A stretch of DNA of 8,316 bases from an uncultured Collinsella sp. (lineage in GTDB: Bacteria > Actinomycetota > Coriobacteriia > Coriobacteriales > Coriobacteriaceae): contig CABUJL010000081.1 in NCBI GenBank assembly GCA_902491915.1, positions 1 to 8,316 of the forward strand, read 5' to 3'. Position numbers and translations under genes: made by a program. Shown in pieces: positions 1-6,228 of this stretch. The notes beneath the pieces were generated by a model. That model searched no databases and was not told where the DNA came from. It saw only the letters and a program-made list of their open reading frames with translations. The stretch's first letter is position 1. Every line of letters begins with the position of its first letter.

Positions 1-2100
1 CAGCACGTTGCGGAACTGCACGCGCGTGACCATGGGCAGGTCCTTGATCGTCGCCGCCAGATTCTGCGGTACGCCCTGGTTGGCAGCCGCGGGCTCACAC
101 TCTCCGCCGGCCTTCACGCGGCGCTTGTGCTCGGCGAGCATTGCGCGATACATGCCGGCATGCAGGCGAATCTCCACCACGTTGGCGTTGCGCGCCTGCT
201 CGACGATGCGCGCACCCTCTCGATCGATGTCGCCCACGTAGTAGACATAGTTAAAGCGATAACCGATCTCGGCCAGGTAATCGTCCAGCGCATGCGAGAC
301 GCTCGCCTTGCAGCCGCCACCAAAGATGACGCCGCCCACCTTGGTGCCAAAGAGCTTGGCATGCTTGCGGCCGCGCAGGAGCTTGACGATCTCGTCGTAG
401 GTGTCCAGGTTCTCGACCATAATGAACGGCTTGTCGGCACCCAGCGTAAAGAAGCCCGTAAAGTGCACGGGGCGGTTGGGGGCGACCTTAATCGCCTGCA
501 TGCTGATGCCCTTTTCGGTCATACGCCGAATTAGGCGCTCACCGTGCTTGCCGTCAAAAGCCTTCTCGTCGTTAAAAATCTGGTAGGCACGCTGGCGGCG
601 CGAGGCAACCGGCGTATCGGCACCTCGGTTTTGCTCGATCCAAGCCTGGATGATTGCGATTTCCTCGGCAATCTTGCGGTTGGACATCTCGTTGTGCTGA
701 GTGCGCTGCGGAGCCTTTTTGCCGTCCTTGCCCTCGACCTTTACGATCTGTGTCTGCTGCTCCTTGATCTTAGAGAGCGCCGTAGGCGTAGGGACAACTT
801 TGAGCAGCTGCCTGCCCAAAACGCGAGCAAGGGCAAACGCCGATACCTCGCCGTGGACGGCCGACTCGGGCTGCTGAGTAGCAGTATCTGCTACGGCAGA
901 CTCCGGCTTCTTCTGAGACTTGCGCTTAGCATCGCCTTGGAAATTGCGCTCGCGCTTTGGCATAGACGCCTGCTTCTGCGGACGATCGGACTTGCTCTCC
1001 TTCGCCGGCTGGCGCTTAGGCTGCCCCGAAGAAACCTCGGCAGTCGCATCCTCGTCCTGCGGCGTGGTCTTCTCGGCTGCAGTCTCGGCATGGGAACTGC
1101 GGCCCCCACGATGGCGACGGCGGCGAGGCTTGCTCGACGCGCTCTGCTCCGTCCGCTCATCAGTAGGCTGCTGCCCCTTGGCCTCGGCATCAACCTCAAG
1201 CCGCGGCTCAACAGGCTTTTGCTCGCGAGTCGCCGGCTCAACGGTTTTCTCGGTTTGTTCGGCCTTCTCGGCCTGAGCGGTCGAAGCCGGCTCGCCCTTC
1301 TCCTGACGCTTTACGGGATACGCGCGTCCCGCAAAACCGCGGCCGGGACGGCACGAACCCGGAGCCCTCTTGGCAGACTCCTCAACATCGTCTGCAACCT
1401 CGGAAGGCTCTTCAACCTCACGCGCGACATCCTGCTGCGCAGCCTTAAAGTGAGCACCGCGACGACGCTTGGGCTCTTGGGCCTCCACGGGCTTTTGCTC
1501 CTTCGCGGGCTTCTGCGACTTGGCAGCAACCTCGTTCTCAACAGCCTCGGCATCCGTCTCACCCTTTTGAGCAACGGCGCGACGGAAGCGCTCCTGCTGG
1601 GCGCGGCGCTGCGCATCGCGCTTGCCACCCCCGCCAAAACCGCCGCGTCCTGCCTTGGCCGTAAAGGCGCGCACGACGTTCTCATCGAGCAACTCATCGG
1701 TATCGACATGCTCACGCGGAGTAACTTCTTCCACAGCAGGCGCGTCAGCGGAATCCTCGACGACAAAATCTTCGACGGACTCGGCAGGCTGCTCCTGGGC
1801 ATCGCGGATCTCAGCATTGATGGTATAGAACGCCGGGCGCCCGTTAATGCCGCTACCCTCGATCTTGGTCACGATATTTGCCGCGATAAGCTCATCGCGC
1901 ATCGCCTTGGTGTCGCATTCCTTATCGACGGAGCGGAAAATCTGCGCCAGCGCACTCGACTTAATCTTGAGCGCCTTGCGGCAAAGCAGGTCGTAGGCAA
2001 CCAGCTTGGCACGCTCAGCAGAAAGCGACGTCTGGCTGCTCAGGCGCTCAGTCAGAGCATCGACATTGTTTTGATTATCGGAATATACCGTCTTGGCCAC
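1..2100 (-). CDS. JetD-like DUF2220/Toprim protein with long charged linker (3' end outside window)
   Basis: Open without a stop for 700 codons from a GTG at 2100 to the left edge; the C-terminus is missing. The start is supported by GAAAGGGG at 2112-2105; an ATG at 2114 is out of frame. Residues about 13-95 are predicted helical and end in a Gly-Arg-Pro-x-Phe-Tyr turn, as a winged-helix DNA-binding domain might. Residues about 100-415 are Glu/Lys/Gln/Ala-rich and look disordered, with basic patches KRRR (211-214) and RRRRHRGGR (326-334). The C-terminal part matches the pattern I know for the JetD C-terminal (DUF2220) Toprim domain: RAYQIFNDEK (504-513), MVENLDT with Glu563, FGGGCK (593-598) and YYVGDIDREG with Asp624 and Asp626. 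Glu563 and the DxD pair would be the metal-binding acidic residues. In Wadjet, JetD is the nuclease that cuts plasmid DNA after JetABC loop extrusion. Here the upstream neighbour is cstA, so this may be a stand-alone relative. The Toprim call is fairly sure; the cellular role is unknown. Confidence 0.8.
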   Translation of the reverse strand, partial: MAKTVYSDNQNNVDALTERLSSQTSLSAERAKLVAYDLLCRKALKIKSSALAQIFRSVDKECDTKAMRDELIAANIVTKIEGSGINGRPAFYTINAEIRDAQEQPAESVEDFVVEDSADAPAVEEVTPREHVDTDELLDENVVRAFTAKAGRGGFGGGGKRDAQRRAQQERFRRAVAQKGETDAEAVENEVAAKSQKPAKEQKPVEAQEPKRRRGAHFKAAQQDVAREVEEPSEVADDVEESAKRAPGSCRPGRGFAGRAYPVKRQEKGEPASTAQAEKAEQTEKTVEPATREQKPVEPRLEVDAEAKGQQPTDERTEQSASSKPRRRRHRGGRSSHAETAAEKTTPQDEDATAEVSSGQPKRQPAKESKSDRPQKQASMPKRERNFQGDAKRKSQKKPESAVADTATQQPESAVHGEVSAFALARVLGRQLLKVVPTPTALSKIKEQQTQIVKVEGKDGKKAPQRTQHNEMSNRKIAEEIAIIQAWIEQNRGADTPVASRRQRAYQIFNDEKAFDGKHGERLIRRMTEKGISMQAIKVAPNRPVHFTGFFTLGADKPFIMVENLDTYDEIVKLLRGRKHAKLFGTKVGGVIFGGGCKASVSHALDDYLAEIGYRFNYVYYVGDIDREGARIVEQARNANVVEIRLHAGMYRAMLAEHKRRVKAGGECEPAAANQGVPQNLAATIKDLPMVTRVQFRNVL

Positions 2101-2164
2101 GGGGCCCCTTTCATATGCACACATATACGTCCATATGGTACAACGCACGAGCCTATCCACGCAA
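2101..2164 (-). promoter_or_regulatory. possible promoter and start region of the JetD-like gene
   Basis: On the minus strand TTGCGT (2164-2159) is followed after 18 bases by TACCAT (2140-2135), a weak sigma-70-like pair. Two CATATG palindromes (2112-2117 and 2132-2137) lie 20 bp apart with a further TATATG between them. The perfect palindrome GGGGCCCC (2101-2108) sits directly before the GTG start and includes the end of the ribosome binding site. Further upstream, GAGAAC (2174-2179) and GTTCTC (2195-2200) form a 6-bp inverted repeat. None of these is strong enough alone for a firm call. Confidence 0.3.
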
Positions 2165-2205
2165 AACATCTGCGAGAACGCCCTTGCACCACCTGTTCTC
2201 ACAAG

Positions 2206-2244
2206 AAAAAAGACCGGGTCCGCTTGATTGCGGACCCGGTCTTT
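2206..2244 (-). terminator. intrinsic terminator of cstA
   Basis: A perfect 14-bp stem (2209-2222 with 2231-2244) closes an 8-base loop. On the minus strand it is followed by six T, C, then TT. It begins 39 bases after the cstA stop codon and separates cstA from the JetD-like gene. There is no T run in the plus direction. Confidence 0.9.
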
Positions 2245-2283
2245 CCGAGTCAAATAGATGGGAGATCCAACCCGTCCGACCGA

Positions 2284-4173
2284 CTAGGCCTTGGCGGCCT
2301 CGGCGTCGGCAGGAGTTTCAGCGGCAGCGGCGCGACCGTACTCGGCCTTGCCCATCTCGGACCACTCGGGCTCCTCGTCAGGCATGGAGCCGGCCTCCTT
2401 GCCGAAGAACTCCTTGAGGCAGTTGACGGCGACGATGAGGCCCAGGACCATCAGCAGGACGGCGAAAACGAGCTGCAGGCCCTTGGTGGCGGCGACGGAG
2501 ACGGCGGCCGTGGTGGCGGTAGCCGGGATGGTACCGAAGAAACCGTAAGCCTGGACAGCGGTCATGCAGCCCATGGCGCTCTGGACCAGCGAGGTGAAGG
2601 TGCAGCAGAGCAGGAAGGCGACGGGCACGTAGAGCATCCAGCCCTTGCGGCCGGTGCACTTGCAGAACACGGCGAGGGTGATCATGGTCATACCGCCGAG
2701 CAGCTGGTTGGAAGCACCAAAGAGCGGCCAGATGTTGGCATAGCCGCCAAAGGCGAGGGCGAGACCGGGAAGCAGGGTGACGACCGTGGCGAACCAGGGG
2801 TTGCCGAGAACCTTCATGTAGCCGGCCTTGGACTCGATGGCCAGGGCGTCGTTGGTCTGGGCAAAGAACTCGGAGAACGAGGTGCGGGCGATGCGGGCGA
2901 CGGCATCGAGCGAGGTCAGGGCCAGAGCGGAGACGTTCATGGTCATGAAGACGGTAGCGAGCGTGCCGTCAACACCGAAGGCCTGCATACCGCGGGAGAT
3001 GCCAGCGGCGAAGATCTGGAACGGGGTGGAAGCGACGCCGGCGTTGAGGGCACCGGTGCCGGCGGTGTTCATATCGGAGAACATGATGCCTGCGACGATG
3101 ATGGCAAGGATGCCGACGAAGGACTCGACGATCATGGCGCCATAACCGACCTTGACGGCGTCCTGCTCCTTCTCGACCTGCTTGGAGGAGGTGCCAGAAG
3201 AAACGAGGCTGTGGAAACCGGAGAGAGCACCGCAGGCAACGGAGACAAACAGGACCGGGAACATCATGCCGGAGGCAGTGGAGAAGCCGGTGAAGACCGG
3301 AGCGGTGATGGTGGCCTGACCGTTGACGCCCAGGACGACGATGCCGAGGACAGCGCAAACGATCATGACGATCATCATGATGGAAGTGAGGTAGTCACGC
3401 GGGGTCTTGAGCATCTGGATGGGCATAGCGCCAGCGAAGACCAGGTAGACCATGACGACGGCGAACCACTGGAACTTATCCAGGTAGACCGGGAACTGCA
3501 TACCGACGGCGAACATGAGAACCATGAGGACCACGCCGGTGACGAACTCGGCGGCACCGGTGAGGTTGAACTTCTTCTGGGCCCAACCAAAGGCGATAGC
3601 GACGAAGGTGAACAGGATGGAGATGGTGCCAGCGCAGCCAGCGGCATAGGACTTGGTGAAGTCGATGGCACCGGTAGCGGCGCCAGAAGCGTCAACGGCC
3701 GGGGTGAACATGAACGTCTTGCAGACCATGTCGGTGAAAGCGGCGATGACGATGATGCAGAACAGCCAGCAGAACAGCAGGAACAGGCGACGGCCGGTCT
3801 TGCCGATATACTTCTCGATGAGCTGAGCGAGTGACTTGCCGTTGTTCTTCATCGAGGCGTACAGAGCACCAAAGTCGTGGACGGCGCCAAAGAAGATGCC
3901 GCCGACGAGGACCCAGAGCACAACGGGCAGCCAGCCAAAGGCCATGGCGACGATCGTACCCGTGACAGGGCCAGCACCGCAGATCGAGCTGAACTGGTGC
4001 GAGAACGCGGTGAAGGCGGAGACGGGCGAGAAGCTCTTGCCGTCCTTCATGCGTTTGGCCGGCGTGAGGGCCTCTTTGTCAACGCCCCACTTGTTGGCCA
4101 GCCATCGGCCATAGCCCAGATAGCCGCAGGCGAGCACCGCCGCGGCCACAACCATGAGCAAAACTCCGTTCAT
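2284..4173 (-). CDS. cstA: CstA-family carbon starvation / peptide or pyruvate transporter
   Basis: A 629-residue polytopic inner-membrane protein, nearly all hydrophobic helices. It carries CstA family signatures: TPAKRMKDG (37-45), then CGAGPVTG (65-72), a WVLVGGIFFGAVHDF stretch (87-101) followed by NNGKSLAQLI, SGFHSLVSSGTSSKQ (318-332), and WPLFGASNQLLGG in the last third. The tail is Ala/Glu-rich and cytoplasmic-looking. E. coli CstA and BtsT (about 700 residues) import peptides or pyruvate using a cation gradient; the substrate here cannot be read from sequence. The ATG has a strong AGGAGG (4186-4181) with 7-base spacing. The gene ends TAG and has its own terminator, so it is probably monocistronic. 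A long upstream leader with a terminator just before the ribosome binding site suggests control by attenuation, and a palindrome in the promoter suggests a DNA-binding regulator as well. Confidence 0.93.
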   Translation of the reverse strand: MNGVLLMVVAAAVLACGYLGYGRWLANKWGVDKEALTPAKRMKDGKSFSPVSAFTAFSHQFSSICGAGPVTGTIVAMAFGWLPVVLWVLVGGIFFGAVHDFGALYASMKNNGKSLAQLIEKYIGKTGRRLFLLFCWLFCIIVIAAFTDMVCKTFMFTPAVDASGAATGAIDFTKSYAAGCAGTISILFTFVAIAFGWAQKKFNLTGAAEFVTGVVLMVLMFAVGMQFPVYLDKFQWFAVVMVYLVFAGAMPIQMLKTPRDYLTSIMMIVMIVCAVLGIVVLGVNGQATITAPVFTGFSTASGMMFPVLFVSVACGALSGFHSLVSSGTSSKQVEKEQDAVKVGYGAMIVESFVGILAIIVAGIMFSDMNTAGTGALNAGVASTPFQIFAAGISRGMQAFGVDGTLATVFMTMNVSALALTSLDAVARIARTSFSEFFAQTNDALAIESKAGYMKVLGNPWFATVVTLLPGLALAFGGYANIWPLFGASNQLLGGMTMITLAVFCKCTGRKGWMLYVPVAFLLCCTFTSLVQSAMGCMTAVQAYGFFGTIPATATTAAVSVAATKGLQLVFAVLLMVLGLIVAVNCLKEFFGKEAGSMPDEEPEWSEMGKAEYGRAAAAETPADAEAAKA

Positions 4174-4208
4174 TACATTTCCTCCTCTAAAAAGAACTTC
4201 CTAGACAT

Positions 4209-4247
4209 AAAAAATGAGGGCCGTCGGTTGCGCTCGACGGCCCTCAT
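4209..4247 (-). terminator. intrinsic terminator in the cstA leader (attenuator)
   Basis: A perfect 13-bp G+C-rich stem (4214-4226 with 4235-4247) with an 8-base loop is followed on the minus strand by six T (4214-4209; the first pairs at the stem foot). It ends about 35 bases before the cstA ATG and just upstream of its AGGAGG. The preceding minus-strand gene, metK, already has a terminator at 4764-4799. This one therefore most likely acts on transcripts that start in front of cstA, as a conditional terminator. In the plus direction there is no T run. Confidence 0.8.
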
Positions 4248-4253
4248 CTTCAT

Positions 4254-4336
4254 CAGCCGCCCGTTATCGTACGGGCCAGCTGTATGTGCTAACCCGCATC
4301 AGATAATTACTACGCTGATAATGTTTAGCTGATGCG
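4254..4336 (-). promoter_or_regulatory. paired hairpins of the cstA leader RNA
   Basis: Two structures precede the leader terminator on the minus strand. The first pairs CGCATCAG (4336-4329) with CTGATGCG (4302-4295), a perfect 8-bp stem enclosing 26 bases that carry the Ile/Val codons of the small leader frame. The second spans 4282-4254 and has an 11-bp stem with one bulged G, including CCCGT/ACGGG. Alternative pairings exist: CATCAG of the first stem can also pair with CTGATG at 4256-4251, and GGCCC at 4277-4273 can pair with GGGCC of the terminator stem (4243-4239). These are the parts expected of an attenuator, but I could not fold them, so the switching pairs are unproven. Confidence 0.5.
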
Positions 4337-4343
4337 TGAACAT
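4299..4343 (-). CDS. putative Ile/Val-rich leader peptide upstream of cstA
   Basis: A 14-codon frame reads MFTHQLNIISVVII and ends TGA. Six of the last seven residues are Ile or Val. AGAGGA (4359-4354) lies 10 bases before the ATG, slightly far but usable. An in-frame ATG at 4367 would give 22 residues but has no good ribosome binding site. The predicted transcript start (about 4408) leaves about 65 bases of leader before this frame. The stop codon lies in the 3' arm of the first leader hairpin, the geometry seen in ribosome-mediated attenuators of branched-chain amino acid genes such as ilvB/ivbL leaders. The inference is that slow translation at Ile or Val codons changes leader folding and lets transcription reach cstA. 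With so short a frame, chance is a real alternative. Confidence 0.5.
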   Translation of the reverse strand: MFTHQLNIISVVII

Positions 4344-4414
4344 GTCTAAGAAATCCTCTTCAATCATGATGCGAACGATCCGTGCGCGTTCACATCCCCC
4401 AGTGGTTGAAAAGG

Positions 4415-4443
4415 AGTATGAAACTTTAGTTACCTAAAGTCAA
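4415..4443 (-). promoter_or_regulatory. cstA promoter
   Basis: On the minus strand TTGACT (4443-4438, five of six to TTGACA) and CATACT (4420-4415, four of six to TATAAT) are separated by exactly 17 bases. The start of transcription would be near 4408, giving a leader of about 235 bases before cstA. The region upstream is A+T-rich, unlike the rest of the window, as expected for an UP-like element. Confidence 0.65.
4423..4440. promoter_or_regulatory. operator-like palindrome in the cstA promoter spacer
   Basis: ACTTTAG and CTAAAGT form a perfect 7-bp inverted repeat around four bases (GTAA on the minus strand). It fills the gap between the -35 and -10 boxes and overlaps three bases of the -35 box. 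A dimeric regulator bound here would block RNA polymerase. A related 18-bp site is at 4509-4526. I do not recognise the motif as that of a specific regulator family. Confidence 0.5.
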
Positions 4444-4462
4444 CGCAAATTAGTAATGAATT

Positions 4463-4478
4463 TTCAACTTTTTTTGAA
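4463..4478. promoter_or_regulatory. A/T-rich inverted repeat upstream of the cstA -35 box
   Basis: TTCAA and TTGAA flank six bases, 20 bp upstream of the -35 box, within a run of T on the plus strand. It could be a regulator site or simply an intrinsically bent UP-like element. Confidence 0.25.
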
Positions 4479-4508
4479 TTTCTCGGTATAAAACGCCACT
4501 GACCTCGG

Positions 4509-4526
4509 ACTTTACCCAACAAAAGT
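4509..4526. promoter_or_regulatory. second copy of the cstA operator-like site
   Basis: ACTTTA and AAAGT bracket an 18-bp stretch that matches the palindrome at 4423-4440 at 13 of 18 positions, with nearly identical outer half-sites. The two sites start 86 bp apart, close to eight helical turns, which would place them on one face of the DNA and allow looping. The central bases are not symmetric, so binding would be weaker than at the promoter site. Confidence 0.35.
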
Positions 4527-4528
4527 TT

Positions 4529-4763
4529 TTGCATGAGAGATGCCCCTCGGGAGCGGGCGGGCGTATACAAGGTTTCCTGCTCTACAGTCCTGCTCGCACG
4601 GAGAGCACATTAAGTGCTCTCCGGCTCGTGCGGAACTCGCGACCGACCAGATACCAAAGCCCTCGGAACTTAGGATACATGGTTGGAGTCGCTCTGCTGC
4701 GAAATTTATCGGCCTATGACCTATTCCATGTCCCAGGTCGGCTCATCTTCACCGCCTTTAAAT
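4529..4763. other. unassigned spacer between the cstA regulatory region and the metK terminator
   Basis: No protein gene is supported here. A 78-codon plus-strand frame fills the stretch (ATG 4529, stop 4763-4765) but has no ribosome binding site, no recognisable motif and low-complexity-like composition. Short minus-strand frames also lack start signals. The stretch does contain RNA-like structure: a strong hairpin at 4595-4632 and a smaller one around 4712-4743 (GACCT with AGGTC, extended by GCC with GGC). The 7-base direct repeat CCTGCTC occurs twice, 13 bases apart, near 4576-4595. It could be a small RNA gene or a decayed insertion. I cannot tell which, or from which strand. Confidence 0.35.
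4595..4632. repeat. strong hairpin with asymmetric bulge
   Basis: GGAGAGCAC (4600-4608) pairs perfectly with GTGCTCTCC (4614-4622) around a 5-base loop. Below it CGCAC (4595-4599) pairs with GTGCG (4628-4632), leaving a 5-base bulge on one side only. No T run follows on either strand, so it is not an intrinsic terminator. It may be part of a structured RNA. Confidence 0.5.
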
Positions 4764-4799
4764 AAAAAAGAAGTACCGGTTGGAGCCGGTACTTCTTTT
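4764..4799 (-). terminator. intrinsic terminator of metK
   Basis: A perfect 14-bp stem (4766-4779 with 4786-4799) with a 6-base loop begins 38 bases after the metK stop codon. On the minus strand it is followed by a T-rich tail (six T, A, then TT). In the plus direction the stem ends in only four T, so it could stop plus-strand transcripts weakly. Confidence 0.92.
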
Positions 4800-4836
4800 G
4801 GTGCGTTGTTTCTTGGCTGCAGCTTTTGCCGTTGGC

Positions 4837-6117
4837 TTACAGGCCGCAGGCTGCTTTGAGTTCTTCGACTCGGTCGGTCTTCTCCCAGGTGAAGTCGGCG
4901 TCTTCTCGGCCAAAGTGACCGTAGGCTGCCGTCTTTTCGTAGATGGGGCGACGCAGGTCTAGGTCGCGGATGATTGCGCCCGGGCGCAGGTCGAAGGTCT
5001 TCTCTACGGCCTCGACGATTTTGTCCTCGGCAACATGTGCGGTGCCGAAGGTGTCGACCATGATTGAGAGGGGCTTGGAAACGCCGATGGCGTAGGCAAG
5101 CTCGACTTCGCAGCGGTCGGCCAGACCGGCGGCGACCACGTTCTTGGCTACCCAGCGCGCGGCATACGCGGCGGAGCGGTCGACCTTGGTGCAGTCCTTG
5201 CCGCTAAAGGCACCGCCGCCGTGACGGCCATAGCCGCCGTAGGTGTCAACGATGATCTTACGGCCAGTCAGTCCCGTGTCACCCATAGGTCCGCCCACGA
5301 CAAAGCGACCGGTGGGGTTCACGTAGATGTCGGCGTTGTCCCACGGCATGTTCTCGGCGGCCATGACCGGGGTGATGACGTGCTCGATGAGGTCGGCCTT
5401 GATCTTGCCCATGTCCTCGATCTCGGCGGCGTGCTGCGTGGAGATGACGATGGTCGTGACCTCGACGGGCTTGCCGTCCTCGTAGCGCACGGTGACCTGG
5501 GTCTTGCCATCGGGACGCAGGTAGGGCAGGGTGCCGTCGTGGCGCACGGCAGCCAGGCGCTCGGCCAGGCGGCTTGCCAGGTAGTGAGGCATGGGCATGA
5601 GGGTCTTGGTCTCGTTGGAGGCGTAACCGAACATCATGCCCTGGTCGCCGGCACCGATCAGGTCGATCGGGTCGGTGGTAGCGCCGGTCTGGGTCTCGAA
5701 GGACTCGTCAACGCCCTGAGCGATATCGGGTGACTGCTCATGGATGAGGCTCATAACGCCGCAGGTATCGCAGTCAAAACCGAATTTGGCACGGTTGTAG
5801 CCAATGCGGCGGATAACGCCGCGGGCGATTTCCTGAACGTCGACGTAGGCCTGGGTGCGAATCTCGCCGGCGACGATAACGGTGCCGGTGGTCACGAGGG
5901 TCTCGCAGGCGCAGCGGACGTTCTCCACGTTGGCGGGCACGCCGTTGGGGGCGATGTAGCCCTGCTCCTGCAGCTCTATTTCTTTGGCGAGGATTGCGTC
6001 GAGGACGGCATCGCTGATCTGGTCAGCGATCTTATCGGGATGACCTTCGGTCACCGACTCCGACGTAAAAACAAAGGACCCGTGTTGGGGTGGGATGGAA
6101 CGAAGTTCTTCTGACAT
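4837..6117 (-). CDS. metK: S-adenosylmethionine synthetase
   Basis: A 426-residue cytosolic enzyme that makes S-adenosylmethionine from methionine and ATP, releasing phosphate and pyrophosphate. Family signatures are complete: ESVTEGHPDKIADQISDAVLD (20-40) with catalytic His26 and metal-binding Asp28, GAGDQGMMFGYA (155-166), INPTGRF-type motif VNPTGRF (266-272), and the P-loop-like HGGGAFSGKDCTKVDRSAAY (299-318). It ends with the usual TAAYGHFGRE (396-405) and WEKTD. It is about 40 residues longer than E. coli MetK. Part of this is a loop of about 20 residues (roughly 46-66) between the first helix and the strand ending in CACETLV; the family often has a shorter turn here. The ATG is preceded by AAAGGA with 5-base spacing. 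A leader of only about 60 bases and no recognisable SAM riboswitch argue against riboswitch control. Divergent from gltX. Confidence 0.98.
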   Translation of the reverse strand: MSEELRSIPPQHGSFVFTSESVTEGHPDKIADQISDAVLDAILAKEIELQEQGYIAPNGVPANVENVRCACETLVTTGTVIVAGEIRTQAYVDVQEIARGVIRRIGYNRAKFGFDCDTCGVMSLIHEQSPDIAQGVDESFETQTGATTDPIDLIGAGDQGMMFGYASNETKTLMPMPHYLASRLAERLAAVRHDGTLPYLRPDGKTQVTVRYEDGKPVEVTTIVISTQHAAEIEDMGKIKADLIEHVITPVMAAENMPWDNADIYVNPTGRFVVGGPMGDTGLTGRKIIVDTYGGYGRHGGGAFSGKDCTKVDRSAAYAARWVAKNVVAAGLADRCEVELAYAIGVSKPLSIMVDTFGTAHVAEDKIVEAVEKTFDLRPGAIIRDLDLRRPIYEKTAAYGHFGREDADFTWEKTDRVEELKAACGL

Positions 6118-6139
6118 GATTGTCCTTTCAAAAACGTGT

Positions 6140-6166
6140 CCCGGCGACCGTTACCATTCCGCCGGG
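6140..6166 (-). promoter_or_regulatory. hairpin in the metK 5' leader
   Basis: CCCGGCG and CGCCGGG form a perfect 7-bp stem around 13 bases, ending 12 bases before the AAAGGA of metK. There is no T run after it, so it is not a terminator. It may stabilise the short leader or affect translation. It does not match a SAM riboswitch class I know. Confidence 0.45.
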
Positions 6167-6184
6167 CTCTCTATGCAAGGGCAC

Positions 6185-6213
6185 ATCATAACGCGTAAAT
6201 CAAACATTCACAC
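6185..6213 (-). promoter_or_regulatory. putative metK promoter
   Basis: TATGAT (6190-6185, five of six to consensus) is a good -10 box. At 17 bases the -35 position reads GTGTGA (6213-6208), only three of six. Transcription would start near 6179, outside the large palindrome at 6229-6308. Confidence 0.4.
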
Positions 6214-6228
6214 CCTTTCCGCACCTAC

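Noticed and set aside
544..3834. A 1096-codon open frame on the plus strand
   Set aside because: It runs antisense across two genes with recognisable products (the JetD-like protein and CstA) and their terminator. It has low-complexity Gly/Asp/Leu-rich composition and no ribosome binding site at its start. It is a by-product of high-G+C codon use and the charged linker.
4529..4765. A 78-codon plus-strand frame just before the metK terminator
   Set aside because: No ribosome binding site or recognisable domain; the stretch is better described as structured non-coding spacer.
5221..6114. Plus-strand open frames antisense to metK
   Set aside because: They mirror the metK reading frame, have no ribosome binding sites and resemble no protein family.
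6118..6228. SAM riboswitch in front of metK
   Set aside because: The leader is only about 60 bases from the predicted promoter and holds one simple hairpin; no SAM riboswitch core motif is visible.
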